DNA from: JASGDC01 sp047606545
Lineage (GTDB): Bacteria; Actinomycetota; Actinomycetes; Actinomycetales; Micrococcaceae
Assembly: GCA_047606545.1 (NCBI GenBank)
Contig: JASGEI010000011.1
Location: 1 to 7,521, forward strand
Direction: 5' to 3'
Length of the DNA stretch: 7,521 nucleotides
Below, one piece after another: positions 1 to 5,897 of the stretch. The number at the start of each line of letters is the position of its first letter. The first letter of the stretch is position 1. The notes below the pieces were generated by a model that had not been told where the DNA came from, did not search any database, and saw nothing but the letters and a program-made list of their open reading frames with translations. Made by a program: the position numbers and the translations under genes.

Positions 1-1599
1 CCTGCGGTGGCTGCTAGTGTGGTGTTTGAGTCTTTGGTTTTTGATCAGTTAACTGCTAATGGTGGTAGTGGTTTACCTGATAGTCCTACGCCTAATCGTA
101 TTTTTGGTACTGGTGATGAGATTAGTGTGCTTGCTACTATGGCTGATCGTAGCAGTGTGCCTGATGGTACTCAGGTGCTGTTGACTTTAACTGGTGATGC
201 TATTTTTGATGCTACTAGTACTAATACTGCTACTGTTACTTTGGATTCTGCTGGTAAAGCTAGTTTTGGTAGTGTCTCTGGTGGTTCTCCTATTAAAGCT
301 GTTTATCCGCAGACTAATAGTGGTGATTTTACTATTCATGGTGAGATTGTTGATGCTAGCCCAGCAGTTAGTACTACACTGGATGCTGATTTCCACGTTA
401 CTGCAGGTAATGTAGTAACCTGCGGTAGGATCACTGGTAACTTTGGTAATGGTAACAACACTGACAGCACCGGAGCAATGGCTATTCCTCTTGTTAATAA
501 GACTCCGTTGTTTATTAATTTTGATCAAGAACTATCAGGAAAAACCGTTACCCAAATAGAACCCGGCGGGAGTCTTTATTTCTCGTTGCTAACAGATGAT
601 GGTCTCGTGTACACCATCGGCGCAAATGGTAGTGGTCAGTTAGGTGATGGTACTACCACTAATAGTGGTACCACTGCTACTTTCCAACCAGTAACCACCA
701 CCGGTACCCCAATGGCAGGCAAAACCATCACCCAAATAGCAACCGGAACAAACCATATGCTAGCTCTTGCTAGTGATGGCACTGTCTATGCCTGGGGGTT
801 AAATGATAGTGGTCAGCTAGGTGATAATACTACTACTAACAGCAGTGTGCCAGTTGCAGTAACCACCACGGGGGTGCTTTCGGGGAAAACCATCACCAGT
901 ATCTCAGCGAGAAGCGATCATTCTTTGGCTCTTGCTAGTGATGGCACTGTCTATGCCTGGGGTGCTAATGGTAGTGGTCAACTAGGTAACAATACTACTA
1001 CCAATAGCAGTGTACCAGTTGCGGTAACCACCACGGGGGTGCTTTCTGGTAAGACCATCACCGACATCTCAGCAGGAGATGCTCATTCTTTGGTTCTTGC
1101 TAGCGATAACACTCTATACTCCTGGGGAAATGGGGCTTACGGTAGACTAGGTAGAGGTAGCACTACTAGTAGTAGTGTGCCAGTTGCTGTGACTATGACA
1201 GGGGTGCTTTCTGGGAAAACCATCACCGACATCTCAGCAGGAAACTATAATTCTTATGTAGTTGCTAGTGGTTGGGCTTACGCCTGGGGCTCTAATGTTT
1301 TTGGCTCTAATGGTAACGGTGCAACTAGCGGTAATGCTACGACTCCAGTTGCAATGACAAGCACTAGCGGTCCAATGGCAGGAAAAACCATCACAGAAAT
1401 AAATAGCGATTACAGTTATAGTTGTTTTATGTTAGCTAGTGATGGCACAGCCTACGCCTGCGGAAGTAATAGTGTAGCAGCTTTCGGTAATGGCAGTAGC
1501 AGTACAACTAATGCTACGCCTGTTGCAGCATTCACCGCAGGCAACGCAGCTGATAGACAACTCACATCCGCTAAATCAGGAATGGCAATGCTAGCATAA
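1..1599 (+). CDS. Secreted Ig-like / RCC1-type seven-bladed beta-propeller protein (5' end missing)
   Basis: The reading frame is open from base 1, so the gene begins before the window. The first codons read PAVAAS, the end of a signal peptide (compare VPAMAAS in the gene at 7130), so the GTG at position 7 is an internal codon and not the start. After the leader comes an Ig-like beta-sandwich of about 115 residues (core 'DGTQVLLTLTGDAIF'). From about base 412 onward there are seven RCC1/ATS1-type motifs of the form VYxWGxNxxGQLG, starting with VVTCGRITGNFGNG and ending with AYACGSNSVAAFGNG. The final residues SGMAMLA resemble the 'HSLALA' strand of each blade, consistent with closure of a seven-bladed propeller. 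There is no LPXTG motif, C-terminal membrane helix or charged tail, so the protein is probably released or held non-covalently. RCC1 propellers usually bind protein or glycan partners; the ligand here is unknown. Domain assignment is confident, function is not. The stop is TAA at 1597-1599. Confidence 0.88.
   Translation, partial: PAVAASVVFESLVFDQLTANGGSGLPDSPTPNRIFGTGDEISVLATMADRSSVPDGTQVLLTLTGDAIFDATSTNTATVTLDSAGKASFGSVSGGSPIKAVYPQTNSGDFTIHGEIVDASPAVSTTLDADFHVTAGNVVTCGRITGNFGNGNNTDSTGAMAIPLVNKTPLFINFDQELSGKTVTQIEPGGSLYFSLLTDDGLVYTIGANGSGQLGDGTTTNSGTTATFQPVTTTGTPMAGKTITQIATGTNHMLALASDGTVYAWGLNDSGQLGDNTTTNSSVPVAVTTTGVLSGKTITSISARSDHSLALASDGTVYAWGANGSGQLGNNTTTNSSVPVAVTTTGVLSGKTITDISAGDAHSLVLASDNTLYSWGNGAYGRLGRGSTTSSSVPVAVTMTGVLSGKTITDISAGNYNSYVVASGWAYAWGSNVFGSNGNGATSGNATTPVAMTSTSGPMAGKTITEINSDYSYSCFMLASDGTAYACGSNSVAAFGNGSSSTTNATPVAAFTAGNAADRQLTSAKSGMAMLA
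538..1548 (+). repeat. Tandem RCC1 blade-coding repeats, 165-180 bp period
   Basis: Six units each begin with codons for GKT(I/V)T, at 538, 718, 883, 1048, 1213 and 1381. The spacings are 180, 165, 165, 165 and 168 bp. The three 165-bp units share long nearly identical DNA stretches: the segment for ALASDGTVYAWG recurs at 763 and 928 with the same bases, and 'accatcaccgacatctcagc' occurs in both the 1048 and 1213 units. The identity is at DNA level and not only protein level, which suggests recent duplication or ongoing gene conversion among blades. The first and last units have diverged more. Confidence 0.88.
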
Positions 1600-1670
1600 A
1601 ACCAAACAAACCACACAACAAATGATTTTGTAGCTTAACTGCTAGGCAAGTAACTGTGCTAGACCATTAC
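1600..1670. other. Convergent intergenic gap, no clear terminator
   Basis: This 71-bp gap separates the stop codons of two converging genes. I looked for a bidirectional intrinsic terminator and found only a weak TAGC/GCTA pairing and a short direct repeat (taact..GCTAG), with no stable stem plus T-run on either strand. Transcripts may overlap here or terminate by another mechanism. Confidence 0.4.
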
Positions 1671-2480
1671 CTACAAGTTAGCAATACGCTCTTTTTCAGT
1701 ATCAGTTAATGAGAAGTCAAAAATCTCAAGGTTTTGAGCTTGACGTTCTTTATTGTGCGATTTAGGAATAACCACTACACCTTGCTCAATCTGATAACGC
1801 AAAATTACCTGCGCCCATGTCTTATCGTACTTCTTGCCGATTTCATTCAGTACATTTTTAGTTGCCTCAGAAACTCTGGTTAGCGGGCCCCATGCTTCAG
1901 GAACTATTTCAAGCTTTAATGAAGTAGCAATTAACTCAGCATTCCAATTTCCAGGATGAGATTCTACTTGATTAACGGCTGGTTTGATTCGTGCATTCTC
2001 AGTTAAATAGGTCAATTCTTGCTCTTTGAAATTAGAAACCCCAATTGCTTTTAAAGTTCCGTTATCTACATACTCTTCTAGTATTTTCCATACTTTAAGA
2101 ATTCCAGCTAAATCATCCCAAGGATGGTGAATTAGATATAAATCAATGTAGTCCGTATCTAATGCTTTCAGACTAGATTCCACACCTTTACGCACCGATG
2201 CTTCATCTGCATAAAATTCTTCGGTACCTGGAATCTTTGAAGTGATAAAGAACTCACCACGATCAATTCCACTTTCTTTAAGTGCTTTACCCAGAACTGA
2301 TTCGTTTCGGTACATAATTGCAGTATCAAAAAGACGATAGCCAAGAGAAATTGCATCTAGAATTTCAGTAGTGTCATCATTGATTTTGCCCATATAGTCG
2401 CGGTTCTCTTTACCAAAAGTACCAGTTCCGCTGCCTATCATTGGCATTTTAATTCCAGTATTTAATACTACGAACTCCAT
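1671..2480 (-). CDS. Aldo/keto reductase (AKR superfamily, 2,5-diketo-gluconate reductase-like)
   Basis: The 269-residue product is a single (beta/alpha)8-barrel NAD(P)H-dependent oxidoreductase reducing aldehydes or ketones, probably cytosolic. The family's catalytic tetrad is present: D52 and Y57 (FDTAIMYRNES), K82 (FFITSKI) and H118 (DLYLIHHPW). Cofactor-site motifs are GVSNF (147-151), NQVESHP (170-176) and IPKSHNKERQAQN (238-250), where S241, R246 and N250 match the NADPH phosphate-binding pattern. Length fits the family. The start is ATG (complement of 2478-2480) with a good Shine-Dalgarno AGGAG (complement of 2491-2495) ten bases upstream. Its promoter would have to lie inside the neighbouring VOC remnant; a TATAAA-like -10 on the minus strand (2510-2515) is seen but no convincing -35. 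The gene is transcribed away from the nrd operon and is convergent with the RCC1 gene, so it is probably a single-gene unit. Substrate cannot be told from sequence. Confidence 0.93.
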   Translation of the reverse strand: MEFVVLNTGIKMPMIGSGTGTFGKENRDYMGKINDDTTEILDAISLGYRLFDTAIMYRNESVLGKALKESGIDRGEFFITSKIPGTEEFYADEASVRKGVESSLKALDTDYIDLYLIHHPWDDLAGILKVWKILEEYVDNGTLKAIGVSNFKEQELTYLTENARIKPAVNQVESHPGNWNAELIATSLKLEIVPEAWGPLTRVSEATKNVLNEIGKKYDKTWAQVILRYQIEQGVVVIPKSHNKERQAQNLEIFDFSLTDTEKERIANL

Positions 2481-2525
2481 CTAACTCAGTCTCCTAAAGA
2501 AATAAAACTTTTATATTAGTAGTAA

Positions 2526-2766
2526 CAAGAAATTACCGAGGTATATTCCATTGATAAAATCAATAAATCTAAAGGTTCTAACGAAGTAGATGATTTGATA
2601 GTCCAAGTAAAAGAAATAGGTGGCACTGTTGCTAAAGAACCAGAAACTGTCAGCTAGGGTGAATATAGTGGCTACTTTCAAGATACAGATGGTTATTATT
2701 GGGAAGTTGCCTATGCTGAGTAGTTGGAAGTTTGATGAAAACGATATGCTCATAATTGGTTTCTAA
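2526..2766 (+). pseudogene. Decayed C-terminal fragment of a VOC/glyoxalase-family protein
   Basis: Read from 2526, the frame gives ...NEVDDLIVQVKEIGGTVAKEPETVS, a TAG at 2655-2657, then GEYSGYFQDTDGYYWEVAYAE and a TAG at 2721-2723. Shifting frame at about 2721-2725 continues as WKFDENDMLIIGF and a TAA at 2764-2766. Together these match the C-terminal half of VOC (glyoxalase/bleomycin-resistance fold) proteins, which typically read '..KEP..xxWGGYSGYFxDPDGYxWEVAY..WKFDENxMLII'. The first stop sits where the family has Trp, so it is probably TGG changed to TAG; a one-base shift is the second lesion. The N-terminal half is absent: a TAA lies at 2523-2525 and the reductase gene starts nearby. No start codon or ribosome site of its own is visible. 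I infer a non-functional relic. The identification rests on motif recognition, not a search. Confidence 0.82.
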
Positions 2767-2945
2767 TACAATTAGCACCCATTTTAATTAACACTTTTTT
2801 CTAAAATAGCAACTCAAATTACCCTAAATTTTATGTAAATAAACACCACTTTTTTACCTACTTTTTTGACTAAAAATATTTCTAAAAAATTATTTTTGTC
2901 ATGCATTGGTGCAATAATAGGGAATAGGCCATTTCAATCAATAAC
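2767..2945. other. AT-rich intergenic stretch upstream of nrd control region
   Basis: No credible gene is seen here. The stretch is dominated by homopolymeric T and A runs. A possible additional promoter is TTGACT (2866-2871) with a TTATTT -10 (2890-2895) 18 bp downstream. It would give a long leader of about 140 nt before nrdH that carries both NrdR-like boxes. An open frame starting at TTG 2866 runs into nrdH out of frame and has no family resemblance, so it is not annotated. Confidence 0.4.
2850..2897. promoter_or_regulatory. Helically phased A/T tracts (possible intrinsic DNA bend)
   Basis: Five runs of five or six T or A occur at 2850-2855, 2862-2867, 2872-2876, 2884-2889 and 2893-2897. 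Their centres advance by about 12, 9.5, 12.5 and 8.5 bp, averaging about 10.6 bp, close to one helical turn. Phased A-tracts are known to curve DNA. Located 50-100 bp upstream of the NrdR-like boxes, they could assist promoter binding or regulator looping; that role is inference. Confidence 0.4.
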
Positions 2946-2961
2946 ACACTACATATTGTGC
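2946..2961 (+). promoter_or_regulatory. NrdR box 1 (upstream site)
   Basis: The 16-mer acactacatattgtgc matches the remembered NrdR-box consensus acaCwAtATaTwGtgt at 14 of 16 positions and is an imperfect palindrome. NrdR is the ATP-cone/zinc-ribbon repressor of ribonucleotide reductase genes and binds two such sites upstream of nrd operons. The site lies 95 bp before the nrdH start. Confidence 0.75.
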
Positions 2962-2970
2962 CTTGTGAAA

Positions 2971-2999
2971 TTGCAACCACTAGATGTAGTATTTATTAA
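2971..2999 (+). promoter_or_regulatory. Candidate nrdHIEF promoter (TTGCAA-N17-TATTAA)
   Basis: A -35-like TTGCAA (2971-2976) and a -10-like TATTAA (2994-2999) are separated by 17 bp, and the second NrdR-like box exactly fills the spacer, which would suit steric repression. Transcription would start near 3006, giving a leader of about 35 nt to the nrdH ATG at 3041. An alternative pair is TTGTGA (2963-2968) with TAGTAT (2987-2992), spacer 18. Each hexamer matches only 4 of 6 consensus bases, so the exact promoter is uncertain. Confidence 0.45.
2977..2992 (+). promoter_or_regulatory. NrdR box 2 (downstream site)
   Basis: The 16-mer ccactagatgtagtat matches the NrdR consensus at about 12 of 16 positions and contains the perfect inner inverted repeat ACTA-N4-TAGT. 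It begins exactly 31 bp after box 1, about three helical turns, which is the spacing known for paired NrdR boxes. It is the weaker half on its own, but the pair supports both. Confidence 0.68.
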
Positions 3000-3040
3000 G
3001 AGCGAAAAGCAAAAGATTTTAACTAAGAAAAGAAGGAAAA

Positions 3041-3301
3041 ATGACTATTACAGTATATTCAAAGCCAGCTTGTGTGCAGTGTAACGCTACTTACCGTGCT
3101 CTTGATAAAAAGGGTATCGATTACAACGTAGTAGACATCACTGAAAATGCTGAAGCTTTTGACATGGTGAAGTCTCTTGGACACCAACAAGCACCTGTAG
3201 TGGTAACTGATGATGATCACTGGTCAGGTTTCCGCCCAGACAAGATTGCTGCTTTTGTAATGGCAAACGAAGAATTTACTCAAAACGTAAACGTAGCATA
3301 A
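3041..3301 (+). CDS. nrdH: NrdH, glutaredoxin-like redoxin for class Ib ribonucleotide reductase
   Basis: The 86-residue thioredoxin-fold protein reduces the disulfide left on NrdE after each turnover and is itself normally recharged by thioredoxin reductase. The redox-active motif is C11-V-Q-C14 in 'YSKPACVQCNATYRALDKKG', matching the CxQC typical of NrdH. The family signatures APVVV (51-55) and WSGFRPDKI (61-69) follow; the latter distinguishes NrdH from ordinary glutaredoxins. Length is normal for the family. The ATG at 3041 is preceded by AAGGA (3033-3037) at a rather short spacing. It is the first gene of the nrd operon, directly downstream of the two NrdR-like boxes, and is separated from nrdI by 22 bp. 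Confidence 0.96.
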   Translation: MTITVYSKPACVQCNATYRALDKKGIDYNVVDITENAEAFDMVKSLGHQQAPVVVTDDDHWSGFRPDKIAAFVMANEEFTQNVNVA

Positions 3302-3323
3302 CGTAAAAGATGAAGATGCAGGG

Positions 3324-3746
3324 ATGACTAAATTAGTATATTTTTCCAGTGTTTCAAACAATACTCATAGATTTGTAGAAAAACTGGGAATATCTTCTCT
3401 GCGTCTTCCGTTATATACTAGGGAAGAAACTCCCATTATGCACGAAGACTTCGTGCTGATGTTACCCACATATGGTGGTGGCAAAGAAAAAGCGACCGTA
3501 CCAAAACAGGTAATAAAGTTTCTAAATGTCCCCAAAAATCGGGAACATATTAAAGGTGTAATCGGGTCCGGAAATACTAACTTCGGAGCCGATTATTGTA
3601 AGGCCGCAAAAATAGTTTCTTATAAGTGTCAAGTACCAGTACTTTTCACTTATGAGTTGATGGGCACCCCAGAGGATGTCCAAAAAGTACAAGAAGGGTT
3701 GAAGGAATTTTGGCGCAATCAACAGCTACCCAGCCATCAGATGTAG
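3324..3746 (+). CDS. nrdI: NrdI, flavodoxin-like activator of class Ib ribonucleotide reductase
   Basis: The 140-residue FMN-binding protein supplies the oxidant (superoxide) used to assemble the dimanganese-tyrosyl radical cofactor of NrdF. Visible family features are the N-terminal phosphate-binding loop SSVSNNTHRF (8-17), PTYGGG (48-53), the flavin-region loop GSGNTNFGADYC (81-92) and ELMGT (111-115). Length fits the short actinobacterial/firmicute NrdI type. The ATG at 3324 matches the usual 'LVYFSSVS' N-terminus, but its ribosome site is poor: only GCAGGG abuts the start codon, so translation may depend on coupling to nrdH 22 bp upstream. The last 37 bases overlap the start of nrdE in another frame. 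Confidence 0.95.
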   Translation: MTKLVYFSSVSNNTHRFVEKLGISSLRLPLYTREETPIMHEDFVLMLPTYGGGKEKATVPKQVIKFLNVPKNREHIKGVIGSGNTNFGADYCKAAKIVSYKCQVPVLFTYELMGTPEDVQKVQEGLKEFWRNQQLPSHQM

Positions 3747-5860
3747 TATCTGACCTTACTTATCATGAGCTAAATGCCATGCTAAATCTCTATGACGCTG
3801 ATGGCAAGATTCAATTTGATAAGGACAAAGAAGCTGCAAAGCAGTTCTTTTTACAGCATGTTAACCAAAACACGGTTTTCTTCCATGATTTAGAAGAAAA
3901 GCTAAAGTTCTTAGTGGATAATGACTACTACGAAAAAGAAATACTAGACCAGTACACTATAGCTTTCATCAAAAGCCTATTTAAGCGTGCTTATAGCAAA
4001 AAGTTTCGTTTTCAGACTTTCTTGGGTGCCTATAAATACTACACTTCTTATACTCTTAAAACATTCGATGGTCAGCGTTATCTAGAGCGCTATGAGGATC
4101 GCGTTTGCATGGTGGCATTAACGTTAGCTGCAGGCGATAAGCCAATGGCTCAGCATCTAGTAGATGAGATTCTTGCTGGTCGTTTCCAGCCAGCAACGCC
4201 AACATTTCTTAACTGTGGTAAAAAGCAGCGTGGCGAGCTAGTTTCATGTTTCTTGCTACGCATTGAAGACAATATGGAATCTATTGGTCGTTCTGTAAAC
4301 TCTGCACTACAACTTTCTAAACGTGGTGGTGGAGTAGCGTTCTCACTAACAAACCTACGTGAAGTTGGCGCACCAATTAAGCAGATTGAAAACCAGTCTT
4401 CCGGTGTGATTCCAGTAATGAAAATGCTAGAGGATGCTTTCTCTTATGCAAATCAGCTAGGCGCGCGTCAAGGTGCAGGTGCAGTATATCTACATGCACA
4501 CCATCCAGATATTTACCGTTTCTTAGATACTAAGCGTGAGAATGCGGATGAAAAAATCCGCATTAAGACCCTTTCTGTTGGTGTAGTTATCCCAGATATT
4601 ACTTTTGAATTAGCAAAAAAGAATGAGGATATGTACTTATTCTCACCATACGATGTGGAGCGTATCTATGGTAAGCCAATGACTGATATTTCAGTTACTG
4701 AAAAGTATTATGAGATGGTTGATGACTCTCGTATTCGCAAGAGCAAGATTAAAGCTCGTGAGTTCTTTACTACATTGGCAGAGCTTCAGTTTGAGTCAGG
4801 TTACCCATATGTAATGTTTGAAGATACCGCTAACCGCGCTAACCCAGTTGATGGTCGTATCAGCATGAGTAACCTATGTTCTGAAATTTTGCAGGTATCT
4901 ACTCCTACCGAATACAATGCTGATCTTTCTTACAAAGAAATTGGGAAAGATATCTCTTGTAATCTTGGTTCAATGAACATTGCTAAAGCAATGGAATCTG
5001 AAGATTTTGGTAAGACTGTAGAAACTGCAATTCGTGGCCTAACTGCAGTATCTGACATGAGCCACATTAGCTCAGTACGTTCAGTAGAAGTAGGTAACGA
5101 TAAGTCACATGCTATTGGTCTTGGTCAGATGAACTTACATGGTTACTTAGCTAAAGAACGTATCTTCTACGGCAGTGAAGAAGGCTTAGATTTCACAAAT
5201 ATGTACTTCTACACTGTAGCTTTCCACGCGATTAAAGGCTCTAACACTATTGCCAAAGAACGCAAAACTACTTTCGTAGGTTTCGAAAAATCTAAATACG
5301 CATCAGGTGAATACTTTGATAAATACACCGAAGGCACTTGGAAACCAAAGACTGCTAAAGTTAAGAAGATTTTCAAAGATGCAGGGATTCATATCCCTAC
5401 CAAGGAAGATTGGAAAGAACTAAAAAAGTCAGTAATGAAGCACGGTATTTATAACCAAAACCTTCAGGCTGTACCACCGACTGGTTCTATTTCATACATT
5501 AATAACTCCACTTCAAGCATCCATCCGATTGCTTCTAAGATTGAGATTCGTAAAGAAGGCAAAATTGGTCGTGTTTATTACCCAGCAGCATACATGACTA
5601 ACGAAAACTTGGAATACTACCAGGATGCTTATGAAGTTGGACATAATAAGATTATTGATACTTATGCAGAAGCTACCCAACACGTAGATCAAGGTTTATC
5701 TTTAACATTGTTCTTTAAAGATACTGCTACTACTCGTGATGTGAATAAGGCACAAATTTACGCATGGCGTAAAGGCATTAAAACTATTTACTACATCCGT
5801 CTACGTCAGATGGCACTTGAAGGTACTGAGGTAGAAGGCTGTGTATCATGTATGCTTTAA
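3710..5860 (+). CDS. nrdE: NrdE, class Ib ribonucleoside-diphosphate reductase alpha (catalytic) subunit
   Basis: The 716-residue catalytic subunit reduces ribonucleoside diphosphates to deoxy forms together with NrdF. Key residues are seen: the redox cysteine pair C180 (ELVSCFLLR) and C417 (DISCNLGSMN), the active-site set N388, C390 (thiyl) and E392 (MSNLCSEILQ), the loop PPTGSISYINNSTSSIHP (589-606), the radical-transfer tyrosines Y694-Y695 (KTIYYIRLRQ) and the C-terminal shuttle pair C711-x-x-C714. There is no N-terminal ATP-cone, as expected for class Ib, so dATP activity-site inhibition through such a domain is not expected. The start is taken as TTG at 3710 because homologues carry a comparable N-terminal extension before 'HELNAMLNLYDADGKIQFD' and AAGGA (3702-3706) precedes it; the next ATG (3779) would delete conserved residues. 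It overlaps nrdI by 37 bp, implying translational coupling. Confidence 0.96.
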   Translation: MAQSTATQPSDVVSDLTYHELNAMLNLYDADGKIQFDKDKEAAKQFFLQHVNQNTVFFHDLEEKLKFLVDNDYYEKEILDQYTIAFIKSLFKRAYSKKFRFQTFLGAYKYYTSYTLKTFDGQRYLERYEDRVCMVALTLAAGDKPMAQHLVDEILAGRFQPATPTFLNCGKKQRGELVSCFLLRIEDNMESIGRSVNSALQLSKRGGGVAFSLTNLREVGAPIKQIENQSSGVIPVMKMLEDAFSYANQLGARQGAGAVYLHAHHPDIYRFLDTKRENADEKIRIKTLSVGVVIPDITFELAKKNEDMYLFSPYDVERIYGKPMTDISVTEKYYEMVDDSRIRKSKIKAREFFTTLAELQFESGYPYVMFEDTANRANPVDGRISMSNLCSEILQVSTPTEYNADLSYKEIGKDISCNLGSMNIAKAMESEDFGKTVETAIRGLTAVSDMSHISSVRSVEVGNDKSHAIGLGQMNLHGYLAKERIFYGSEEGLDFTNMYFYTVAFHAIKGSNTIAKERKTTFVGFEKSKYASGEYFDKYTEGTWKPKTAKVKKIFKDAGIHIPTKEDWKELKKSVMKHGIYNQNLQAVPPTGSISYINNSTSSIHPIASKIEIRKEGKIGRVYYPAAYMTNENLEYYQDAYEVGHNKIIDTYAEATQHVDQGLSLTLFFKDTATTRDVNKAQIYAWRKGIKTIYYIRLRQMALEGTEVEGCVSCML

Positions 5861-5882
5861 TAAGCAGGCATGATGCTTAAAG
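5855..5882 (+). other. Small intercistronic hairpin between nrdE and nrdF
   Basis: CTTTA-AGCA (5855-5859 and 5863-5866, with a 3-nt bulge) can pair with TGCTTAAAG (5874-5882) around the loop ggcatga. The stem includes the nrdE stop codon and ends just before the nrdF ribosome site. No T-run follows, so it is not a terminator. It could influence mRNA processing or relative subunit output, or be chance. Confidence 0.25.
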
Positions 5883-5897
5883 TAAGGGAAGCAAAGA

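Noticed and set aside
187..528. Open frames opposite and overlapping the first gene (minus 187-528, plus 194-415)
   Set aside because: They are by-products of the GGT/ACT/GCT-rich coding sequence; the translations are low complexity with no domain, while the frame open from base 1 continues through clear RCC1 repeats.
1600..1670. Possible bidirectional terminator between the converging genes
   Set aside because: Only 4-bp pairings such as TAGC/GCTA are present, with no T-run on either side; not enough to call.
2168..2356. Minus-strand 62-residue frame inside the aldo/keto reductase
   Set aside because: Alternative frame of a gene whose own translation carries the complete AKR catalytic tetrad.
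2511..2753. Minus-strand 80-residue hydrophobic frame resembling a small membrane protein
   Set aside because: It is antisense to the VOC remnant, whose plus-strand translation matches a known family pattern. The hydrophobicity comes from T-rich antisense codons, and no ribosome site is evident.
2866..3084. Plus-strand 72-residue frame starting at TTG upstream of nrdH
   Set aside because: It runs through the NrdR-like boxes and promoter and into nrdH in another frame, has a weak start, and resembles no family.
3522..3722. Minus-strand frame within nrdI
   Set aside because: Antisense shadow of a clearly coding plus-strand gene; no motif and no ribosome site.
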